Of a stretch of DNA of 64,000 nt, positions 9,609 to 19,548 are shown in pieces; positions within the stretch are counted from its first letter, which is position 1, and every line of letters begins with the position of its first letter. Position numbers and translations under genes: made by a program. Under the pieces are notes generated by a model, which was given only the letters and a program-made list of their open reading frames with translations, made no database searches and had not been told where the DNA came from. This DNA is from Marinobacter salsuginis (GTDB taxonomy: Bacteria > Pseudomonadota > Gammaproteobacteria > Pseudomonadales > Oleiphilaceae): positions 493,443 to 557,442 of the forward strand of contig NZ_BGZH01000003.1 of NCBI RefSeq assembly GCF_009617755.1. The letters run 5' to 3'.

Positions 9609-10343
9609 ATGCTTTCACGACGACTCACCAGAGCAGGCTTGGCGGTCTTGCTGGCCTGCCTCGGCATTCTGGCCGGGCCGGCCAATCTGCACGCACAGAC
9701 TGAAGCCGACCTGACCCCTTTCGAGGCCAGCTACACCGCAGCCATGGAAAAGGGGCTCTCCCTCAATGGTACTGCAAAGCGCACACTTACCTCCCAGGGC
9801 AACGACATCTGGCTTTACCGGACGGATGTCGATTCCTTTATCGTGAGTATCGACGAATCGCTCGTATTCCGCTGGGAGGACGGACACGTCATACCCATGC
9901 GATACCGGTACCGACTATCCGGTTTTCTGATCAGCGACCGAAAGCAATCGATCGACTTTGACTGGTCCGCAGGCGTCGCAAGCGGGGAATACAAGGGCAA
10001 GCGCTTTGAACTACCACTTGAGGAAGGGCTTCTGGACCCGCTGGGTTATCAGCTTCAGCTGCATCAGGATATCAAGAACGGCAAGCGGGATATGACCTAT
10101 CGGGTGCTGGACGGCAACTCCATAGATACCGATCGCTTCGCGGTGATCAACGGCGAGAAGATAAACACGGGCAGCAAACAGAGAAGCACGCTCAAGGCAG
10201 AGAAGGTCCGCGAGGACTCGAAGCGCCAGACCCTGATGTGGTTTTCGCCGGAGCAGAATTACCTGCTCGTCCGGCTCAGACAGGTGGAGCCGGACGGCAG
10301 CACCTACGAGCTGAAACTCAAGGAAGCGGAGTTCGAGCGCTAG
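9609..10343 (+). CDS. DUF3108 domain-containing exported protein
   Basis: A 244-residue protein with a clear signal peptide (hydrophobic residues about 10-24, probable cleavage after NLHA). The mature part is beta-rich: LTPFEASYTA, NGTAKRTLT, DIWLYRTDVDS, RYRYRLSGF, then LLDPLGYQLQLHQD, which is the DUF3108 pattern. It probably acts in the periplasm, but no function is established. The purN-DUF3108 adjacency is also known from Pseudomonas. Its stop overlaps the stop of avtA on the other strand by 4 bases. Confidence 0.82.
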   Translation: MLSRRLTRAGLAVLLACLGILAGPANLHAQTEADLTPFEASYTAAMEKGLSLNGTAKRTLTSQGNDIWLYRTDVDSFIVSIDESLVFRWEDGHVIPMRYRYRLSGFLISDRKQSIDFDWSAGVASGEYKGKRFELPLEEGLLDPLGYQLQLHQDIKNGKRDMTYRVLDGNSIDTDRFAVINGEKINTGSKQRSTLKAEKVREDSKRQTLMWFSPEQNYLLVRLRQVEPDGSTYELKLKEAEFER

Positions 10344-11617
10344 ACGCTGCGCCCGGCCTCCCGCCACACCGCCTTGACCTCATCAGCAATGATCCGAAGA
10401 CCTTCGGCGACCCGGTCGTCGTCCTGTGAATAGGTAACGCGCAGGCACTCGTGCCGGTGCCTCCAGCCATCCTCGGGCAACCCCGGGAAGAAATAATGCC
10501 CGGAAACCACCAGGACACCCCGGCTTTTCAGCCTCTGGTACAGTTCCAGGCTGGTAATCGGCAGGTCCGGGAACCAGAGCCACAGGAACATGGCGCCTTC
10601 GGGTTTGTGGACGTACCAGCGGCAGCTGTCCTCACCCATGGCCTCCCGGAAAGCCGCCACCGCCCGCTCCATCTTCGCCTTGTAGAAGGGGCAAACCACA
10701 TCCCGGCTCAGGGACAGGATCTCACCGGAGCGAACCAGCGGCTCCGCCAGCATGGCACCAAAGCTGCCAGTCGCCAGATTCATGATGGCGTTGATACCGG
10801 AAAGCGCCTTGATCACGGGCTCGGCCGCAATCACGATACCGGTCCTCGCCGCCGGCAAACCCAGCTTCGAAAGGCTCAGACAGAGGATAATCTGGTCGTT
10901 CCAGGTCGGCGTTGCATCAACGAACAACAAGCTCGGGAAGGGCGTGCCGTAGGCTCCGTCAACGATCAGCGGAACATCGTGCTGCCGGGCAAGCTCTTCG
11001 AGCCGCGCAAGCTCCTCATCCGTGACAACGTTTCCAGTAGGATTGGTTGGCCGCGACACACAGATGGCGCCGGTTTCTCCGGTAACCTCCACCGCATCAA
11101 AATCCACCCGATACTTGAATTCGTGGGCATCGGTGAAGGAGATGTCCGGCTGAACCGCGTGGAACAGTCCCGGTTCGATGCCAGCGTCGGCGTAGCCGAT
11201 ATACTCGGGCGCCAGTGGCAACAGGATATGCTTGCGTTGTCCTTCGCCATAATCGCCGCCAAACATGTTGAAGAGCATGAAGAAGGCCGCCTGACTGCCG
11301 TTGGTCAGGGCAATATTCTCGGGCTTCAACCCCCAGTCGTATTCCCGGTTAAGCAGTTCGGCGAGCGAGGCGATAAACTGTTTTTCACCCTGGGGCGGAT
11401 CGTAGATGCCGACCAAACGGCGAACGTCGCCCTCACTACGACTCATATCGGCCAGAATTTCCTGCACCCGCTGCTGAATCTCGGGAATGTGCCCTGGATT
11501 ACCGCCACCCATCATGATCATGTCATCTCCGGATGCCATGGCGTTACCCAGGTCATCCATCAGAGACGTGATGCCGGCATCGGCGGTGAACTTGCGACCA
11601 AAAGCAGAGAGTTTCAT
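10340..11617 (-). CDS. avtA: Valine-pyruvate transaminase
   Basis: A 425-residue class I/II PLP aminotransferase. The PLP Lys is K251 in LSLSKLGLPAARTG; the pocket is visible as N106-G107-S108, SRPTNPTGN (188-196), D220 and Y223. The N-terminal segment KLSAFGRKFTADAGITSLMDDLG with MGGGNPGHIPE is specific to AvtA, which makes alanine and 2-oxoisovalerate from valine and pyruvate. The gene appears monocistronic, convergent with the DUF3108 gene. Confidence 0.92.
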   Translation of the reverse strand: MKLSAFGRKFTADAGITSLMDDLGNAMASGDDMIMMGGGNPGHIPEIQQRVQEILADMSRSEGDVRRLVGIYDPPQGEKQFIASLAELLNREYDWGLKPENIALTNGSQAAFFMLFNMFGGDYGEGQRKHILLPLAPEYIGYADAGIEPGLFHAVQPDISFTDAHEFKYRVDFDAVEVTGETGAICVSRPTNPTGNVVTDEELARLEELARQHDVPLIVDGAYGTPFPSLLFVDATPTWNDQIILCLSLSKLGLPAARTGIVIAAEPVIKALSGINAIMNLATGSFGAMLAEPLVRSGEILSLSRDVVCPFYKAKMERAVAAFREAMGEDSCRWYVHKPEGAMFLWLWFPDLPITSLELYQRLKSRGVLVVSGHYFFPGLPEDGWRHRHECLRVTYSQDDDRVAEGLRIIADEVKAVWREAGRSV

Positions 11618-11692
11618 GGGGTTAAATCCATCTGACCTAATCTGAGAATAAGGAGTACTACCGGAAGTGTAGCTTGCTTCTTCACCCTGCGT

Positions 11693-12292
11693 TTATTCGC
11701 TGAGCGAGATACCGAGGTTACTGACGCCCTCGTTGGCGGCGTCTTCCCGAAGCCGAGCCACAAACTGATCGGTCGGCGTACGCTGGCGTTTCAGAGCCAG
11801 GATCAGGTCCCGCTGGAAGGTTTTGTCTTCCTTCATTAGCGGATGGTGATCGAGCAAACGAACAAGTTCGTCCTCCTCCAGATCCTCGCCCTCCGACAGC
11901 TCAATAAAGTTCATCACGGTTCCGGTAGCCATCTGCGAGGCATCGGTGGCCCGGTGCTTGGCCGGGTTGAGCCGGTTCAGCAGGGCCTGCTCCAGTAGCT
12001 GACAGAAGTCGAAGGCCGGGTAAACGCCGTAGGCATCGTAGGCTTCGACATCTGGCGACAGGGTTTCCAGTTTCGCAAGTAGCTGGGGAATGGCGGATTC
12101 CGAGACGTCTTTCTGAAGCATGTCCCAGCCCAGATCCAGAAGCTGGCGCATTTTGGCACCTGTTTTCAGGCCCATGGCGTCGGAAAACAACGCGTAATTC
12201 GGGAATGAGCGCTCAGCCAGAGCAAGCAGGAAGGCGCATTCGCGCCAGCCCTGCAGTTGTGAAACGGCTTTCAGGAACTGATTGGCGTTCAT
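11693..12292 (-). CDS. YjaG family protein (DUF416)
   Basis: A 199-residue soluble helical protein. The N-terminal segment ([31 protein letters not shown]) and the spacing that follows are characteristic of the YjaG/DUF416 family, whose function is not known. It overlaps dcd by 4 bases and is likely translated from the same message, driven by the promoter upstream of dcd. Family call good; role unknown. Confidence 0.82.
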   Translation of the reverse strand: MNANQFLKAVSQLQGWRECAFLLALAERSFPNYALFSDAMGLKTGAKMRQLLDLGWDMLQKDVSESAIPQLLAKLETLSPDVEAYDAYGVYPAFDFCQLLEQALLNRLNPAKHRATDASQMATGTVMNFIELSEGEDLEEDELVRLLDHHPLMKEDKTFQRDLILALKRQRTPTDQFVARLREDAANEGVSNLGISLSE

Positions 12293-12855
12293 GTCCTGGG
12301 CAGGGTCACGCCGGTCTGGCCGAGGTACTTGCCGCCGCGATCCTTGTAGCTGGTTTCACAGATTTCGTCAGATTCGAAGAACAGCATCTGGGCCACGCCT
12401 TCGTTGGCGTAGATCTTGGCCGGGAGGTTGGTGGTGTTGGAAAACTCCAGCGTAACCTGGCCTTCCCATTCCGGCTCCAGCGGGGTGACGTTGACGATGA
12501 TGCCACAGCGGGCATAGGTGGATTTGCCCAGACAGATGGTCAGCACGCTTCGCGGGATGCGGAAGTATTCAACGGTGCGAGCCAGTGCAAAGGAGTTCGG
12601 CGGGATGATGCAGACGTCGCCGGTGTAGTTGACGAAGCTGTTTTCGTCGAAGTTCTTCGGGTCCACGGTGGCGGAGTGGACGTTGGTGAAGATTTTGAAT
12701 TCGTTGCTGCAGCGTACGTCGTAGCCGTAGCTGGAGGTGCCGTAGGAGATCACGCGGCCTTTTTCGGTTTCACGAACCTGTCCGCTTTCGAACGGTTCGA
12801 TCATGCCGTGTTGTTCGGACATCCGGCGAATCCACTTGTCGGATTTGATGCTCAT
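12289..12855 (-). CDS. dcd: dCTP deaminase
   Basis: Deaminates dCTP to dUTP, the main source of dTMP precursor in many gammaproteobacteria; a homotrimer. 188 residues. Seen: [48 protein letters not shown], and TLEFSNTT with the catalytic Glu at E137. It heads a two-gene unit with the YjaG-family gene (4-base overlap). A good -10/-35 pair lies 38 to 66 bases upstream. A large inverted-repeat element stands farther upstream, between this gene and apbC. Confidence 0.96.
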   Translation of the reverse strand: MSIKSDKWIRRMSEQHGMIEPFESGQVRETEKGRVISYGTSSYGYDVRCSNEFKIFTNVHSATVDPKNFDENSFVNYTGDVCIIPPNSFALARTVEYFRIPRSVLTICLGKSTYARCGIIVNVTPLEPEWEGQVTLEFSNTTNLPAKIYANEGVAQMLFFESDEICETSYKDRGGKYLGQTGVTLPRT

Positions 12856-12892
12856 TGGCGAAGTCTCGTATCCACTGGGAAAATTGGGGCGT

Positions 12893-12921
12893 AGTTTACC
12901 TGTTCACTCGGGGTCTGTCGA
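12893..12921 (-). promoter_or_regulatory. Predicted sigma-70 promoter of dcd
   Basis: On the minus strand TCGACA (12921-12916), 17 bases, then TAAACT (12898-12893). This lies between the hairpin repeat and dcd, so dcd would not need to be transcribed through the repeat. Confidence 0.5.
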
Positions 12922-12993
12922 AGCCCACGGAGGTTCCGCCTTAAGAGGGCTGCGACTGTTATTCAGGACTTCACCATTGGCGGGCTACGCCCA

Positions 12994-13087
12994 CAGGGGC
13001 AGCCTTCCAAAAACCGCTACGAGCACATCCATGTGCGCTTGGCGAAGGCCATCCATGGCCTTCGACATTTTTGGAAGGCTGCCCCTG
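12994..13087 (-). repeat. Dispersed intergenic inverted-repeat element, copy A (multi-branched hairpin)
   Basis: The outer arms 12994-13013 and 13068-13087 are a perfect 20-bp inverted repeat. Inside are two more perfect hairpins: GCACAT/ATGTGC (13023-13036) and CGAAGGCCAT/ATGGCCTTCG (13043-13064), each with a 2-base CC loop. Read on the minus strand the interior aligns with copy B at 32345-32458, including CCAAGCG followed by CACATGGATGTG, and the arms share GGGG..GC.TTCC.AAA. So both are members of one repeat family. It lies between apbC and dcd. Confidence 0.85.
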
Positions 13088-13136
13088 CGGCCGTGATCAA
13101 GCCAGTGAGTTAACCGCCGCAGTTCTGCACAACGCC

Positions 13137-14237
13137 TCAGTGCTCGGTCACAGAAACACTTGAGATCGAACCGGAAAGGTTCCGCTCCCTAGTGGACAGT
13201 TCAGCCCCTACCCTTCTCGCGATATCGCGATAACGGCGGGCCACTTCGGAGTCCGGTTCGGCGATCACGGAGGGGGTGCCGCCATCGGTTTGCTCCCGGA
13301 TGGTCATGTGCAGGGGCAGCTGGCCTAGGAGTGTGGTGTCGTATTCCTCAGCAATGCGTTCGCCGCCGCCGTGGCCGAACAATGGCTCTTCGTGGCCACA
13401 ATTGCTGCAGATGTGGACGCTCATGTTTTCGACCACGCCCAGCACCGGGATGTCGACTTTTCGGAACATTTCAATGCCTTTTTTGCCGTCCAGGAGTGCA
13501 ATATCCTGGGGTGTGGTGACGATGACGGCGCCGGTTACCGGGACTTTCTGGGCCAGGGTGAGCTGAATGTCGCCGGTGCCGGGGGGCATGTCGACAATGA
13601 GGTAGTCGAGTTCGTTCCAGAGGGTCTGCTGGAGCAACTGCATCACGGCGCCGCTGACCATGGGGCCGCGCCAGACCATGGGGGTTTTCTCGGTGACGAC
13701 GAAGGCCATGGAGTTGGCCTGGAGTCCGTGGGCGTCCATTGGGACGAAGTATTTGTTTTCGCGGGTATCCGGGCGTTTACCTTCAGGCACGCCGAGCATC
13801 ATGCCGATGCTGGGGCCGTAGATGTCGGCGTCGAGGATGCCGACCCGTGCACCTTCGGCCTGGAGAGCCAGAGCCAGGTTGACGGCGGTGGTGGATTTGC
13901 CGACACCGCCCTTGCCGGAGGCGACGGCGATGATGTTTTTCACGCCGGGGACCGAGGGCAGGTCTTTCTGGACTTTGTAGGAGTGGATTTTCTGGCCCAC
14001 GTGGACGTCCACGTTCTCGACACCATCGACGTCTTCCAGGGCGTTACCGACCAGCTGTTTCAGGGCTCCTGCGATGCCTTTCGAGGGGTATGGCAGCTCG
14101 ACCATGAGGGTAACGTTCCCGTTGTCGTCGGCATTGAGGGATTTAACGGCACCCAGTTCGTAGAGGTCCTTGTTGAGGTAGGGATCGCGGTACTCGCGAA
14201 CCGCTGCTTGCAGGGCCTGCTCTGAAATCTGTGTCAT
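13137..14237 (-). CDS. apbC: Mrp/ApbC-family iron-sulfur cluster carrier ATPase
   Basis: A 366-residue cytoplasmic P-loop ATPase that binds and transfers Fe-S clusters. An N-terminal MIP18-like (DUF59) domain occupies about residues 5-90. The Mrp ATPase domain has the deviant Walker A GKGGVGKS at 108-115, LDADIYGPS, and the cluster-binding CxxC at C277/C280 (ICSNCGHEEPLFGHGGG). ATG at 14237 is selected over an upstream ATG because GGAG stands 7 bases before it and it gives the family N-terminus. Divergent from metG, an arrangement common in gammaproteobacteria. Confidence 0.93.
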   Translation of the reverse strand: MTQISEQALQAAVREYRDPYLNKDLYELGAVKSLNADDNGNVTLMVELPYPSKGIAGALKQLVGNALEDVDGVENVDVHVGQKIHSYKVQKDLPSVPGVKNIIAVASGKGGVGKSTTAVNLALALQAEGARVGILDADIYGPSIGMMLGVPEGKRPDTRENKYFVPMDAHGLQANSMAFVVTEKTPMVWRGPMVSGAVMQLLQQTLWNELDYLIVDMPPGTGDIQLTLAQKVPVTGAVIVTTPQDIALLDGKKGIEMFRKVDIPVLGVVENMSVHICSNCGHEEPLFGHGGGERIAEEYDTTLLGQLPLHMTIREQTDGGTPSVIAEPDSEVARRYRDIARRVGAELSTRERNLSGSISSVSVTEH

Positions 14238-14434
14238 CGGGTTCTCCGGAATAAGCTCATGCTCGATTTTAAGCACGGAAACAGGTGATTCGGGTGAAAA
14301 TTATCTGCTCGGAAGGTATCATCTGTGCCCGTTTCTGACCATATGGGGTCTTTATCTGGGGCAATCAATCAAGACAGCCGCCAGTCCCCGTTTTGTTTTT
14401 CCAACCCGTGTCAACATAAGGTTCGGACATCACC

Positions 14435-16465
14435 ATGACGCAAGCGAGCAAGCAACAGCGCGATATTCTGGTTACCAGCGCCCTGCCGTACGCCAACGGC
14501 CCTATCCATCTGGGGCACCTGCTGGAATACATTCAGACCGATATCTGGGTGCGCTACCAGAAGATGCGTGGCCAGAACTGTTACTACGTTTGCGCCGACG
14601 ATGCCCATGGCACCGCCATCATGCTCCGCGCGGAGCGGGAAGGCATTACGTCCGAGCAGCTGATCGACCGGATCCGTGAGGAGCACCAGGAAGATTTCGC
14701 CGGGTTCCATATCCGCTTCGACAACTATTACACCACCCACTCCGAGGAGAATCGTCAGTTCTCGGAGTACATCTACCGTCAGCTTCAAGAAAACGGACAC
14801 ATTGCCACGCGCAAGATTACCCAGTCCTACGATCCGGAAAAGAACATGTTCCTGGCGGATCGCTTTATCAAGGGCACCTGCCCCAAGTGCAAGACCGAGG
14901 ATCAGTACGGTGATAACTGTGAGGCCTGTGGCGCGACCTACACGCCGGCCGAGCTGATCAATCCGCGCTCGGCGGTCTCCGGAGCCACACCGATCGAGAA
15001 GGAATCCGAGCACTATTTCTTCAAGCTGCCAGATTTCCAGGATTTCCTCGCCAAGTGGACCCGCAGCGGAACGCTGCAGCCCCAGGTGGCCAACAAGCTG
15101 GCTGAATGGCTGGACGCAGGTCTGCAGGAATGGGACATCAGCCGTGATGCGCCCTACTTCGGTTTCGAGATTCCGGACGCTCCGGGCAAGTACTTCTATG
15201 TCTGGCTGGACGCGCCGATCGGTTACCTGGCGAGCTTCAAGAACCTCTGCAACCGGGAAGGCATCGATTTCGAGCACTTCTGGAAGGCCGATTCCACCGC
15301 TGAGGTCTACCACTTCATCGGCAAGGACATCATCAACTTCCACGCGCTGTTCTGGCCGTCGATGCTGCACGATGCAGGCTTCCGCACGCCGACCGCGGTG
15401 TGGGCCCACGGTTTTGTCACCGTTAACGGGAAGAAGATGTCCAAGTCCCGGGGCACGTTTATCATGGCGCGCACCTATCTGGACCATCTGAACCCGGAAT
15501 ACCTGCGCTACTACTTCGCCGCCAAGCTGACCGGCAGCGTGGATGACATGGACCTGAACCTGGAAGACTTTGCTGCCCGGGTGAACTCGGATCTGGTGGG
15601 CAAGGTGGTGAATATTGCCAGCCGCAGCGCCGGTTTCATTACCAAGCGCTTTGAAGGCCAGCTTGGCCAGGTGACCGAGCACGCCAAACTGAAAGAATTC
15701 ATCGAAGCCGGCAAGGAAATCGAGGAATTCTACGAGACCCGCGAATTCGGCCGCGCGATGCGCCGGATCATGGAACTGGCGGACATTGCCAACCAGTATG
15801 TTAACGACGAGCAGCCCTGGGTGATTGCCAAGCAGGAAGGCCAGGACGAGAACCTGCAGGCTATCTGTACCAACGCCATCAACATGTTCCATCTTCTGAT
15901 GACCTATCTGGCGCCGGTACTGCCGGAAACTGCCAAGGCGTCCGAGACGTTCCTGAATGCGCCGCTGGACTGGACTAACCGCGGCGAGCGCCTGGAAAAC
16001 CACGGTATCAACAAGTTCAAACCGCTGATGAACCGCGTGGACATGGCCCAGATCGAGAAAATGCTGGACGCCTCCAAGGAGGAATTGCCTGCAGCGACCG
16101 GCAAACCGGCGCCTGCTGCCAATCTGGAGCCGATCGCAGATGAAATAGAATTTGGCGATTTCGCGAAAGTGGATCTTCGGGTGGTTAAAATTGTCAAAGC
16201 CGAGCATGTGGACGGCGCCGACAAGCTTCTTCGCCTCACCCTTGACGTAGGGCATGGCGAGCGCAACGTGTTTGCTGGTATCAAGTCAGCCTACAATCCG
16301 GAAGAACTCGAGGGGCGCCTGACGGTGATGGTCGCTAACCTCAAGCCACGGAAGATGAAGTTCGGGATGTCCGAGGGCATGGTTCTGGCGGCCGGCCCCG
16401 GCGGCAAGGACATCTTCATCCTGTCCCCGGATTCCGGCGCCACCCCCGGCATGCGGGTCATGTAA
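14435..16465 (+). CDS. metG: Methionine-tRNA ligase
   Basis: Charges tRNA-Met and initiator tRNA. 676 residues with all parts of the dimeric long form: HLGH signature at 25-28, a CP domain with a four-Cys zinc knuckle (C149, C152, C162, C165), KMSKS at 334-338, an anticodon-binding helical domain, and a C-terminal tRNA-binding OB fold (about 575-676; [24 protein letters not shown]). The start has the family N-terminus ([20 protein letters not shown]). It is divergent from apbC and leads into rsxA 43 bases downstream without an obvious terminator. Confidence 0.98.
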   Translation: MTQASKQQRDILVTSALPYANGPIHLGHLLEYIQTDIWVRYQKMRGQNCYYVCADDAHGTAIMLRAEREGITSEQLIDRIREEHQEDFAGFHIRFDNYYTTHSEENRQFSEYIYRQLQENGHIATRKITQSYDPEKNMFLADRFIKGTCPKCKTEDQYGDNCEACGATYTPAELINPRSAVSGATPIEKESEHYFFKLPDFQDFLAKWTRSGTLQPQVANKLAEWLDAGLQEWDISRDAPYFGFEIPDAPGKYFYVWLDAPIGYLASFKNLCNREGIDFEHFWKADSTAEVYHFIGKDIINFHALFWPSMLHDAGFRTPTAVWAHGFVTVNGKKMSKSRGTFIMARTYLDHLNPEYLRYYFAAKLTGSVDDMDLNLEDFAARVNSDLVGKVVNIASRSAGFITKRFEGQLGQVTEHAKLKEFIEAGKEIEEFYETREFGRAMRRIMELADIANQYVNDEQPWVIAKQEGQDENLQAICTNAINMFHLLMTYLAPVLPETAKASETFLNAPLDWTNRGERLENHGINKFKPLMNRVDMAQIEKMLDASKEELPAATGKPAPAANLEPIADEIEFGDFAKVDLRVVKIVKAEHVDGADKLLRLTLDVGHGERNVFAGIKSAYNPEELEGRLTVMVANLKPRKMKFGMSEGMVLAAGPGGKDIFILSPDSGATPGMRVM

Positions 16466-16508
16466 GGGCGACCTGGCAGAGCTGGCAGGGGCCAATGGAG
16501 CAAGGTAA

Positions 16509-17090
16509 ATGACGGAATATCTGCTGATTCTGGTCAGCACCATTCTGGTGAACAATTTTGTGCTGGTTCAGTTTCTGGGCCTGTGCCCGTTCATGGGTGT
16601 GTCCGGAAAGCTGGAAACGGCCATGGGTATGTCCCTGGCTACCACCTTCGTGCTGACCCTGGCGTCGGTTTGCAGTTACCTTGCCTACACCTATCTGCTT
16701 GAGCCGCTGGACCTGGCGTTTCTGAGAACCATCACGTTCATTCTGGTGATTGCCGTGGTGGTGCAGTTCACCGAAATGGTGGTTCGCAAGACAAGCCCGT
16801 TGCTCTATCGGGTGCTGGGTATTTTCCTTCCGCTGATCACCACGAACTGCGCGGTGCTCGGCGTTGCCCTTCTGAACATCAACAAGAACAACAACTTCGT
16901 TGAATCGGTTTTGTATGGCTTTGGCGCAGCAGCGGGCTTTTCCATGGTTCTGGTGCTGTTTGCCGCCATGCGTGAGCGCATCGCCGTGGCCGATGTTCCG
17001 GTTGCGTTTCGGGGTGCAGCTATCGGCCTTGTTACGGCCGGGCTGATGGCTCTGGCTTTCCTGGGCTTTGGCGGCCTGGTCAGCGTGTGA
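16509..17090 (+). CDS. rsxA: Electron transport complex subunit RsxA/RnfA
   Basis: A 193-residue inner-membrane subunit with six predicted helices. Segments [24 protein letters not shown] and [18 protein letters not shown] are the paired conserved motifs of RnfA/RnfE; the Cys residues in them are proposed to hold a cluster in the membrane. First gene of rsxABCDGE; the complex moves electrons between NADH and a low-potential acceptor, coupled to ion flow, and in Escherichia coli keeps SoxR reduced. Whether it serves SoxR reduction or another acceptor here is not visible. Confidence 0.96.
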   Translation: MTEYLLILVSTILVNNFVLVQFLGLCPFMGVSGKLETAMGMSLATTFVLTLASVCSYLAYTYLLEPLDLAFLRTITFILVIAVVVQFTEMVVRKTSPLLYRVLGIFLPLITTNCAVLGVALLNINKNNNFVESVLYGFGAAAGFSMVLVLFAAMRERIAVADVPVAFRGAAIGLVTAGLMALAFLGFGGLVSV

Positions 17091-17119
17091 CCGGCTGACG
17101 GGATTAGGAGTAACGGGTT

Positions 17120-17698
17120 ATGTGGACAAGCGTTCTTGTTGCCGTTGTGGTTCTTCTGGCCCTCGCCGTGATTTTCGGCGGTTTGCTTGGATTTGCCGCT
17201 GAACGATTCCGGGTCGAAGGCAATCCCCTGGTCGATCAGATTGATGCCCTTCTGCCCCAGACCCAGTGCGGCCAGTGCGGCTATCCCGGATGCCGTCCCT
17301 ATGCCGAATCCATCGCCGAGGGCGGCCCCATCAATAAGTGCCCGCCAGGCGGCGAGTCCACTATCAAGGCACTGGCCGACCTGCTGGATGTAGAGCCAGA
17401 GCCACTGGATGCCGAGCATGGCGTTGAACAGGTCAAACGGGTTGCGGTGATTCGTGAGGACGAATGCATCGGTTGCACCAAGTGCATCCAGGCCTGCCCC
17501 GTGGACGCCATTCTTGGAGCCGCAAAGCACATGCACACGGTGATTGAAAGCGAATGCACCGGCTGCGATCTGTGTGTTGATCCCTGCCCGGTGGATTGCA
17601 TCGACATGGTGACGGTTGAACAGGATATACGCACCTGGACCTGGACACCGCCCAAATCCGGCCTCATTGCTACCGATCGCCAGGGAGCCAGCGCCTGA
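17120..17698 (+). CDS. rsxB: Electron transport complex subunit RsxB/RnfB (polyferredoxin)
   Basis: A 192-residue protein: one N-terminal membrane helix (about 4-26), an Fe-S domain with C50, C53, C58 and C74 (CGQCGYPGC), then two 4Fe-4S motifs, C116/119/122/126 and C146/149/152/156 ([24 protein letters not shown]). It relays electrons within the complex on the cytoplasmic side. The final base of its stop is shared with the rsxC start codon (1-base overlap), so the two are coupled. Confidence 0.96.
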   Translation: MWTSVLVAVVVLLALAVIFGGLLGFAAERFRVEGNPLVDQIDALLPQTQCGQCGYPGCRPYAESIAEGGPINKCPPGGESTIKALADLLDVEPEPLDAEHGVEQVKRVAVIREDECIGCTKCIQACPVDAILGAAKHMHTVIESECTGCDLCVDPCPVDCIDMVTVEQDIRTWTWTPPKSGLIATDRQGASA

Positions 17699-19527
17699 TG
17701 ACTCAACTCTGGGATTTTTCCGGCGGCATTCACCCTCTGGAACACAAAGCCATTTCCACCGACCGTCCGATTCGCAGCGCCAGCGTTCCTGACTATCTGG
17801 TTCTGCCCCTCCAGCAGCACATCGGCGAGCCCGCCGAAGCCATTGTTGCGGTCGGCGAGCGGGTATTGAAGGGCCAAAAAGTTGCCGATGTGAAAACGGG
17901 CATGGGCGTCCCTGTACACGCGCCAACATCCGGCGTGATTGAGAGCATTGCCGACCTTCCTGTTCCCCACCCCTCGGGTATGACGGACCGGTGCATCACC
18001 CTGAAATCGGATGGTGAAGACCAGTGGTGCCAGCGCAATCCCGTAAAGGACTATCGTTCCCTGGAGCGGGACCAGGTTCTGCAGATCATCCGTGACGCTG
18101 GCATCTCCGGCATGGGTGGCGCCGGCTTTCCCACCAACATCAAGCTACGGCCACCACGGGACCGCAAGGTAAGCACGCTCATCCTGAACGGTGCAGAATG
18201 CGAGCCCTACATCACCGCTGACGACATGACCATGCGGGAAAAGGCCGACGAAGTGGTTGCCGGCCTGAAAATCATGGCCTGGATTCTGCGCCCCGAGCGT
18301 TGCGTGATCGGCATCGAGGACAACAAGCCGGAGGCCATTGCCGCGCTTCAAAAAGCCACCGAAGGCACCCAGACCGAAATTGCGGTTATTCCCACCAAGT
18401 ATCCCTCAGGCGGTGAGAAACAGCTGATCCAGATTCTGACCGGCATGGAAGTACCCAGCGGGGGCATTCCAGCCGATATTGGCGTGATGTGCCAGAACAT
18501 CGGAACCGCAGTGGCCGTGGCAAAGGCGGTTTTCGAAGGAACACCGCTGATCTCCCGTGTGGTGACCATTACCGGGGAAGCCGTCCGGGAACCAGGTAAT
18601 TTCGAAGCTCTCATTGGCACGCCGATTGAACACCTGCTGGAGCAGGCCGGCGTTAACCAGAACGCCGTTAGTCGTCTTGTGCTTGGCGGGCCCATGATGG
18701 GCTACACGCTGACCACGGAAGCAGTACCGGTGATCAAAACCACCAACTGTGTGATCGCCGCAACCGCCGCCGAATTGCCGGCACCGCCACCTGAACAGCC
18801 CTGCATCCGGTGTGGCCAGTGCGCCGAAGCCTGCCCGATGGAACTACTGCCACAACAGTTGTTCTGGCATGCCAAGGCTACTGAGTTTGAAAAGGCGGAG
18901 CACCTGAACCTGTTCGACTGTATTGAATGCGGAGCTTGTTCCTACGTTTGCCCGAGTTCTATTCCACTGGTTCAGTACTATCGATTCGCCAAGGGCGAGA
19001 TCCGTGCCCAACAGGCGGAACAGCTAAAGGCAGACAGGGCTCGCGAGCGCTTTGAAGCGCGCCAAGCCCGCCTCGAGCGGGAGCAGCAGGAGAAAGAACT
19101 GAGGCGCCAGGAACGTGCGAAGGCAGCTGCCGAAGCGGCGGCCAAGAAGCAGGCTGAAGCGGAAAAAGCGGCTGCGGAGGGTGACGCCGTTGATGAGCGG
19201 GCCGCCAAGTCGGCGCTGGTCGAACAGGCCCTGGCCCGCAAGAAGGCTAAGGCTGAAGCCTCGAGGCCCCCTGCCCCCAGCGAGCCGCAAGCGGAGGAAA
19301 AGCCGGATATCGAGGCCCTTGAAAAGCAGTTGAGCCAGGCTCAGTCGAAACTGGAAACCATGCAGGGCATGCTCGATGACGCCAAAGCCCAGCAAGCGGA
19401 CAACGTGGAGAAACTGGAGCGGGCCGTAGCCAAAAACCACGACCGGGTAAAACGTGCTGAAGAAGCCCTGGCTGAAGCCAGACAGCAGCTGGCCGCCGGT
19501 CCAACCGAATCCCAGCCAACCCACTAA
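17698..19527 (+). CDS. rsxC: Electron transport complex subunit RsxC/RnfC
   Basis: The peripheral NADH/FMN-binding subunit. 609 residues: N-terminal RnfC domain, a Rossmann-like NADH/FMN region (GMGGAGFPTNIKL, NGAECEPYITADD), SLBB domain, then two 4Fe-4S motifs at C369/372/375/379 and C408/411/414/418. From about residue 435 on it is a charged Ala/Lys/Glu/Gln-rich coiled-coil tail. The tail is shorter than that of the E. coli protein (about 740 aa); tail length varies widely in the family, so this is not a truncation. Confidence 0.95.
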   Translation: MTQLWDFSGGIHPLEHKAISTDRPIRSASVPDYLVLPLQQHIGEPAEAIVAVGERVLKGQKVADVKTGMGVPVHAPTSGVIESIADLPVPHPSGMTDRCITLKSDGEDQWCQRNPVKDYRSLERDQVLQIIRDAGISGMGGAGFPTNIKLRPPRDRKVSTLILNGAECEPYITADDMTMREKADEVVAGLKIMAWILRPERCVIGIEDNKPEAIAALQKATEGTQTEIAVIPTKYPSGGEKQLIQILTGMEVPSGGIPADIGVMCQNIGTAVAVAKAVFEGTPLISRVVTITGEAVREPGNFEALIGTPIEHLLEQAGVNQNAVSRLVLGGPMMGYTLTTEAVPVIKTTNCVIAATAAELPAPPPEQPCIRCGQCAEACPMELLPQQLFWHAKATEFEKAEHLNLFDCIECGACSYVCPSSIPLVQYYRFAKGEIRAQQAEQLKADRARERFEARQARLEREQQEKELRRQERAKAAAEAAAKKQAEAEKAAAEGDAVDERAAKSALVEQALARKKAKAEASRPPAPSEPQAEEKPDIEALEKQLSQAQSKLETMQGMLDDAKAQQADNVEKLERAVAKNHDRVKRAEEALAEARQQLAAGPTESQPTH

Positions 19528-19548
19528 CCGAGATCAGGCACCACACCC

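Noticed and set aside
14411..16255. 614-aa open frame antisense to metG
   Set aside because: Composition reflects codon bias of metG on the other strand; metG has all motifs.
16930..17929. 374-aa open frame antisense to rsxA, rsxB and rsxC
   Set aside because: The plus-strand rsx genes explain the region fully, with Fe-S motifs in frame.
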